Positions 7,084 through 9,874 of a stretch of 9,874 nucleotides of DNA are shown piece after piece. Under the pieces are notes generated by a model, which saw nothing but the letters and a program-made list of their open reading frames with translations, was not told the origin of the DNA and did no database searches. How positions within the stretch are numbered: position 1 is the first letter of the stretch; each line of letters begins with the position of its first letter. This DNA comes from Oscillospiraceae bacterium (lineage in GTDB: Bacteria; Bacillota; Clostridia; Oscillospirales; Ruminococcaceae), in the NCBI GenBank assembly GCA_022511485.1, contig JAFLUJ010000360.1, positions 1 through 9,874 of the forward strand, in the 5' to 3' direction. The position numbers were made by a program, and so were the translations under genes.

Positions 7084-8046
7084 TTAGCCGGCATATTTGC
7101 CTAAGAACTGAAATACCTTGTTTTCATAAAGCTCCGGGGCTTCAAAAAGACTTGCTCCGTGACCTGCATTGTCCACTAAAAGCATATCCTTGGGAGCGGC
7201 GCAGACCTGATAATTTTTCTCGCTCATCCAGACAGGGACAAATTTATCGTTCTTGCCATGGATAAACAGTGTGGGGATAGTTGTCCTGCTCATTGCTGTC
7301 AGGGTGCTGTATTCGCTGAATCCGTATCCTGCCTTCCGTCTGCAAAGCTCGTCTGTAATATTCATTATGGGAAATGGCGGCAGCTTGTAGTCCCTTTTAA
7401 GGACGTGAGCAAATACGTCATAGGGGGATGTAAAAGCACAGTCTGCGATAACTGCTTTGACGTTATCCGGCATTCCGGGAAGTCCGCTTGCCATAAGCAC
7501 TGTTGCTGCGCCCATTGAAACTCCGTGCAGAATGATGTCCTTTTTACTGTCAAAGCGTTCGTTGGCATAGTCTATCCATGCAAGACAGTCAAAGCGGTCA
7601 AGAATGCCGAAGCCGGAATATTCTCCGTCGCTTTCTCCGTGAGCCCGGGCGTCGACCATAAGAACATCATAGCCTCTCTTTAAAAAGCTGACTGCTATAG
7701 TCGAGCATCCCATCCTGTTGCTGGTATATCCGTGGAAAGCTATCAGAAGCTTATTTGCAGGCTCTGTAGGAGTGTGGACGTAATCTCCGTGGAGGGTAAG
7801 ACCGTCCCTTGATCTGATGATCAGATGCTCGGTCTCCTGTTGTAAAATCCATTCCTTCCGGGATTGTATCATCTTCTGATACACCTCCCATTGTTTCTCG
7901 CTTGCCATTTCGCTTACATCGACTTTTACACCGTCCTGTCTTGGTATGACCTTATTGAACAGGGTCAGTGCACCAACGGCGGCAGCTCCCGCTCCCGCAA
8001 GAAGCGCTCCTCCGACAAAACCTGCCGCCTTAAGCGGATCGCTCAT
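7084..8046 (-). CDS. Membrane-anchored alpha/beta hydrolase
   Basis: A 320-residue serine hydrolase and the first gene of the biosynthetic operon. Residues 8-30 form one Ala/Gly-rich hydrophobic segment (starting AGFVGGALLAGAG), read here as an N-terminal membrane anchor. The alpha/beta hydrolase core follows: HGYTSN (105-110), usually near the oxyanion hole; the nucleophile elbow GVSMG with S177; FIHGKNDKFV with the likely acid D267; and AGHG with the catalytic H296. All three triad residues are in place. The family includes esterases, thioesterases, acyl-aminoacyl peptidases and transferases, so the substrate is open. In this operon it could release the product, correct a mis-loaded carrier, or supply the fatty acid from membrane lipid. 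AAGGGTG lies about 8 bases before the ATG. Confidence 0.88.
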   Translation of the reverse strand: MSDPLKAAGFVGGALLAGAGAAAVGALTLFNKVIPRQDGVKVDVSEMASEKQWEVYQKMIQSRKEWILQQETEHLIIRSRDGLTLHGDYVHTPTEPANKLLIAFHGYTSNRMGCSTIAVSFLKRGYDVLMVDARAHGESDGEYSGFGILDRFDCLAWIDYANERFDSKKDIILHGVSMGAATVLMASGLPGMPDNVKAVIADCAFTSPYDVFAHVLKRDYKLPPFPIMNITDELCRRKAGYGFSEYSTLTAMSRTTIPTLFIHGKNDKFVPVWMSEKNYQVCAAPKDMLLVDNAGHGASLFEAPELYENKVFQFLGKYAG

Positions 8047-8082
8047 AGTAAATCACCCTTTCATAATTATATTTCTGACAAT

Positions 8083-8101
8083 TTTCGACCGGCGGTCGAA
8101 A
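8083..8101. promoter_or_regulatory. TetR operator candidate 1 (promoter-downstream site)
   Basis: TTTCGACCGGCGGTCGAAA is a perfect palindrome with 9-base arms around a single central G (8092). It lies about 8 to 26 bases after the predicted start of the hydrolase operon transcript, where a bound repressor would block elongation or initiation. The same core recurs 44 bp away. Confidence 0.8.
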
Positions 8102-8114
8102 TCTTCTGCTATTT

Positions 8115-8143
8115 ATTTTAACATATTTTCGACCGGCGGTCAA
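8115..8143 (-). promoter_or_regulatory. Promoter candidate for the hydrolase-condensation-carrier-ligase operon
   Basis: On the - strand, TTGACC (8138-8143) is followed by a 17-base spacer and TAAAAT (8115-8120). A TG dinucleotide one base before the -10 box makes it an extended -10 promoter. The transcript would start near 8108, leaving a leader of about 62 bases. The -35 box lies in operator 2, and operator 1 lies just after the start point, which predicts tight repression by the divergent TetR protein. Confidence 0.75.
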
Positions 8144-8144
8144 G
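8127..8144. promoter_or_regulatory. TetR operator candidate 2 (overlaps the -35 box)
   Basis: TTTCGACCGGCGGTCAAG shares the GACCGGCGGTC core and the whole left arm of the other site, but its right arm is imperfect. The changed bases create TTGACC on the - strand, the -35 box of the hydrolase operon promoter. Centres of the two sites (8092 and 8136) are 44 bp apart, near four helical turns, so both would face the same side of the DNA. Confidence 0.8.
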
Positions 8145-8186
8145 TATATGTGAAAATATTTCTTATTAACACTCCGAAAATTTTTC

Positions 8187-8215
8187 TTGCCAAGAGGAAA
8201 AAAATGTGCTATACT
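8187..8215 (+). promoter_or_regulatory. Promoter candidate for the TetR regulator gene
   Basis: TTGCCA (8187-8192), a 17-base spacer and TATACT (8210-8215), with TG at 8207-8208 giving an extended -10 element. The predicted start is near 8222, about 30 bases before the ATG. Neither operator overlaps this promoter (the nearest ends 42 bases upstream), so the regulator may not repress its own gene directly. Confidence 0.75.
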
Positions 8216-8228
8216 AATGACAACAACG

Positions 8229-8236
8229 AAAGGAGG
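8229..8236 (+). promoter_or_regulatory. Strong but distant ribosome binding site of the TetR gene
   Basis: AAAGGAGG is a near-perfect Shine-Dalgarno sequence but lies 15 bases before the ATG at 8252, longer than the usual 5-10. An in-frame TAA immediately precedes the ATG (8249-8251), so no earlier start in this frame can use it. The spacing may lower translation of the regulator. Confidence 0.65.
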
Positions 8237-8251
8237 CTCGTCCGCTATTAA

Positions 8252-8872
8252 ATGAAAAACAGCAGCGATAAAAAAGAACTGATACTCGACGCTATGAAGC
8301 AGCTTATGTCGGAGGTTAGTTACAGAGACATATCAGTCAGCGATATTGCACGTAAAGCCGGTATCGGCAAGGGCAGCATATATTATTATTTTGACAGTAA
8401 GGACGAGATCCTGCATGAGGTGATCGAAAGCAGCTATCGTCTTGCGATAAAAGAATATCTCGATAGTGTGGAAGCGGATATGTCCGCACTGGAAAAGATA
8501 AGACATCTTTTCCGCAGCATTATATGTGAGGAGTTCAATGACAAGGAGCGGAATTTTATCCTTACCCTGATCCCTGACGATGATATGCTGCTGCAAAATA
8601 TGCTGAAATACATTGCAATAAAGGAGATCTCTCCTATACTGGGGGATATACTCGAACAGGGCATACGGGAGGGTACGATCTCTACGGAAACTCCCAGGGA
8701 ATCGGCGGAGATAGTCATTGCAGTGCTTACCTTTCTGCTGGACTACGCTGTTTTTCCAAAGGACGACTCGGACGGTTTTGAAAAGAAGCTGAAAATTTTT
8801 GCAGGTGTGCTTGAGACCTGCTTCAAAACAGAACAGGGTGGATTTGATTTTCTGCTGGACATGAACGGGTAA
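8252..8872 (+). CDS. TetR/AcrR-family transcriptional regulator
   Basis: A 206-residue protein of normal TetR length. The N-terminal DNA-binding domain carries the family helix-turn-helix at about 28-54: ISVSDIARKAGIGKGSIYYY, then FDSKDEIL. The rest is a helical ligand-binding and dimerisation domain that varies between members, so the ligand cannot be read from sequence. The ATG at 8252 is the first possible start because a stop codon directly precedes it. The gene is divergent from the hydrolase operon, and the shared gap holds two palindromes of the size TetR dimers bind. It is therefore the likely repressor of that operon. The inducer may be a fatty acid, an acyl-CoA or the pathway product; this is inference. 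I see no terminator after it, and the next gene starts 51 bases later on the same strand. Confidence 0.95.
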   Translation: MKNSSDKKELILDAMKQLMSEVSYRDISVSDIARKAGIGKGSIYYYFDSKDEILHEVIESSYRLAIKEYLDSVEADMSALEKIRHLFRSIICEEFNDKERNFILTLIPDDDMLLQNMLKYIAIKEISPILGDILEQGIREGTISTETPRESAEIVIAVLTFLLDYAVFPKDDSDGFEKKLKIFAGVLETCFKTEQGGFDFLLDMNG

Positions 8873-8923
8873 TGTACTTGCAGTAAATTATTAAATATAT
8901 TATATAGAAAGGAATGATCTACT

Positions 8924-9469
8924 ATGGCAAAAACCACTCTTATCACAGGAGGAGCTGCCAGCGGCAAGTCAAGATGGGCAGCAACCTATTTTTCGGGCTG
9001 TGATTATGTTCTCTATCTGCGTACGCATAAGGAGGTCGATACTGACACGATGAAGCGTATCGACTATGACAATAAGCTGCATCTGGTGGAATGGGACATA
9101 AAGACCGATGTTTACAGCGAGCCTGTAAAGCTTTTTACGGATCACAAGTTTGTTATTTTCGACGACCTTACGGACTACACTAATGCTGTAATAAATGAGA
9201 TGTGTCCGGATATAGAAAAAATAACATACGAGCTTACAAAGGAAATAGAAAAAAAGATCATCAAGGATATTACCGATATGTACGACGGCATTGCAGAAAT
9301 AGACGGAAGCATGGTAATAATAACTATGGAGCCGGGATTTTCCGTTACTCCGGACAGCGTTGCTCAGAAGGCTTTCAGGGATATTCTCGGCAATGTAAAT
9401 CAGAGGATCGCCAATATATCTGATGAGGTATATCTTTCTGCCAGCGGTATCCAGTTCAGGATTAAATAA
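8924..9469 (+). CDS. Divergent CobU-like P-loop protein (adenosylcobinamide kinase family)
   Basis: A 181-residue protein that lines up with CobU/CobP, the kinase/guanylyltransferase of the cobalamin nucleotide-loop pathway, over its whole length. The Walker A loop is GGAASGKS (9-16; GGARSGKS is usual in CobU). MKRI (43-46) is followed after ten residues by W57, as in CobU. FDDLTDYTNAVI (79-90) matches the Walker B region. The C-terminal hallmark FRDILGNVNQRIANISDEVY (141-160) is well kept. The two His residues after RI, which in Salmonella CobU include the one that carries GMP (as I recall), are Tyr48 and Asp49 here. The usual NEVGxGIVP segment reads MEPGFSVTP. ATP binding is plausible, but guanylyl transfer is doubtful. 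No other cobalamin gene is in the window. The start has AAAGGA about ten bases upstream. Confidence 0.75.
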   Translation: MAKTTLITGGAASGKSRWAATYFSGCDYVLYLRTHKEVDTDTMKRIDYDNKLHLVEWDIKTDVYSEPVKLFTDHKFVIFDDLTDYTNAVINEMCPDIEKITYELTKEIEKKIIKDITDMYDGIAEIDGSMVIITMEPGFSVTPDSVAQKAFRDILGNVNQRIANISDEVYLSASGIQFRIK

Positions 9470-9540
9470 GGCAGTATCTCAAAAGGGCGCAGACGTCCTT
9501 TGCTCGTAAAACAAATTTATTACAGAAAGGAATAATTGTT

Positions 9541-9874
9541 ATGACTTTTGAAGATTTTATCATGGAAGCAAGAGCACTTAATGCATCTGATATTCACCTC
9601 ACTGTCGGCGCTCCTACGGTGGTAAGAGTAAACGGTGAGCTCCAGCCCTTCGGTGATCTCAGCGATATGGTGGTAAACCGCACGATACTCTCTATCCTTT
9701 CGGCAGAGCAGGAAAAGCGTCTTACAGAAGGACACGATATTGATTTCAGCTTCGAGCTTAAAAACGGTGCAAGACAGAGAGTAAATGTTTTCCGCCAGAG
9801 CGGCAGACTGGCTTGCAGTATCAGACTGCTGAACGATGTTATCCCCACTCTTGCGGATATAAAAATGCCTTCCG
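9541..9874 (+). CDS. N-terminal part of a PilT-like type IV pilus ATPase
   Basis: The gene starts at the ATG at 9541, with AAAGGAA eight bases upstream, and runs off the window after 111 codons. The visible part is the N-terminal PAS-like domain typical of PilT retraction ATPases. It contains ASDIHLTVGAPTVVRVNGEL (15-34), followed by DIDFSFEL, then QRVNVFRQSGRLACSIRLL, and IPTLADIKMPS at the edge. Walker motifs and Asp/His boxes would lie beyond the window. PilT hexamers power pilus retraction at the inner face of the membrane. A PilB/GspE-type extension ATPase is less likely because the short N-terminal region starts directly with the SDIHL motif. The gene lies 71 bases after the CobU-like gene and may be co-transcribed with it. 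Confidence 0.88.
   Translation, partial: MTFEDFIMEARALNASDIHLTVGAPTVVRVNGELQPFGDLSDMVVNRTILSILSAEQEKRLTEGHDIDFSFELKNGARQRVNVFRQSGRLACSIRLLNDVIPTLADIKMPS

Noticed and set aside
8204..8251. Short leader peptide ending just before the TetR start (MCYTNDNNERRLVRY)
   Set aside because: Its start codon lies upstream of and its frame crosses the -10 box of the TetR promoter, so the predicted transcript would not include it.
8878..8906. Promoter TTGCAG-17-TATATA before the CobU-like gene
   Set aside because: The boxes are acceptable, but transcription would start at about 8913, within or after the ribosome binding site, so it would not make a well-translated message. The AT-rich gap makes chance matches likely.
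9482..9501. Hairpin AAAGGGC / GTCCTTT after the CobU-like gene as a terminator
   Set aside because: The stem is only 7 bp with a G-U pair and is followed by GCTCGTAAAAC rather than a T run.
1..9874. CRISPR array, tRNA, rRNA, insertion sequence or phage genes
   Set aside because: I looked for repeated direct units, tRNA-like cloverleaf ends, transposase motifs and long terminal inverted repeats and saw none.

Overview
The window looks like a chromosomal segment from a Ruminococcus-like member of the Clostridia (Firmicutes). The grounds are AAAGGA/GGAGG-type ribosome binding sites before most genes, moderately AT-rich DNA with very AT-rich intergenic gaps, an ECF sigma operon with a secreted product, and a PilT-type ATPase in a Gram-positive-looking setting. 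This placement is inference; no rRNA or tRNA gene is present to fix it.

Left part (1-3650, + strand): the 3' end of an unrecognised gene ends at a clear intrinsic terminator. A three-gene operon follows: an ECF sigma factor, a single-pass membrane protein placed like its anti-sigma partner (with two Cna-B/SpaA-like outer domains), and a secreted beta-propeller-like protein. An ECF-type promoter candidate precedes the sigma gene, so the operon is probably self-regulated. A perfect 16-bp hairpin at 3607-3649 ends this operon and also the convergent operon coming from the right.

Middle part (3750-8046, - strand): a four-gene operon read right to left encodes a membrane-anchored alpha/beta hydrolase, a free-standing condensation-domain protein, a free-standing acyl/peptidyl carrier protein and an AMP-dependent acyl ligase. 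Together these are the separated parts of a minimal thiotemplate pathway. The ligase would activate a carboxylic acid (probably a fatty acid), the carrier would hold it as a thioester, and the condensation enzyme would pass it to an amine or alcohol. The likely product class is an N-acyl amide or lipid ester; the product cannot be read from the sequence.

Control region (8047-8251): a divergently transcribed TetR-family regulator is separated from the operon by 205 bp. That gap holds two near-identical GACCGGCGGTC palindromes 44 bp apart. One overlaps the -35 box of a strong extended -10 promoter candidate for the operon, and the other lies just after its predicted transcription start. This is strong circumstantial evidence that the TetR protein represses the biosynthetic operon. 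Its own promoter lies clear of both sites.

Right end (8924-9874, + strand): a CobU-like P-loop protein has lost the His pair that carries GMP in true CobU enzymes. It is followed by the N-terminal part of a PilT-like type IV pilus ATPase that runs off the window.

The main candidate for an undescribed system is the TetR-controlled hydrolase / condensation / carrier / ligase operon. The altered CobU-like protein and the ECF operon are secondary points of interest.
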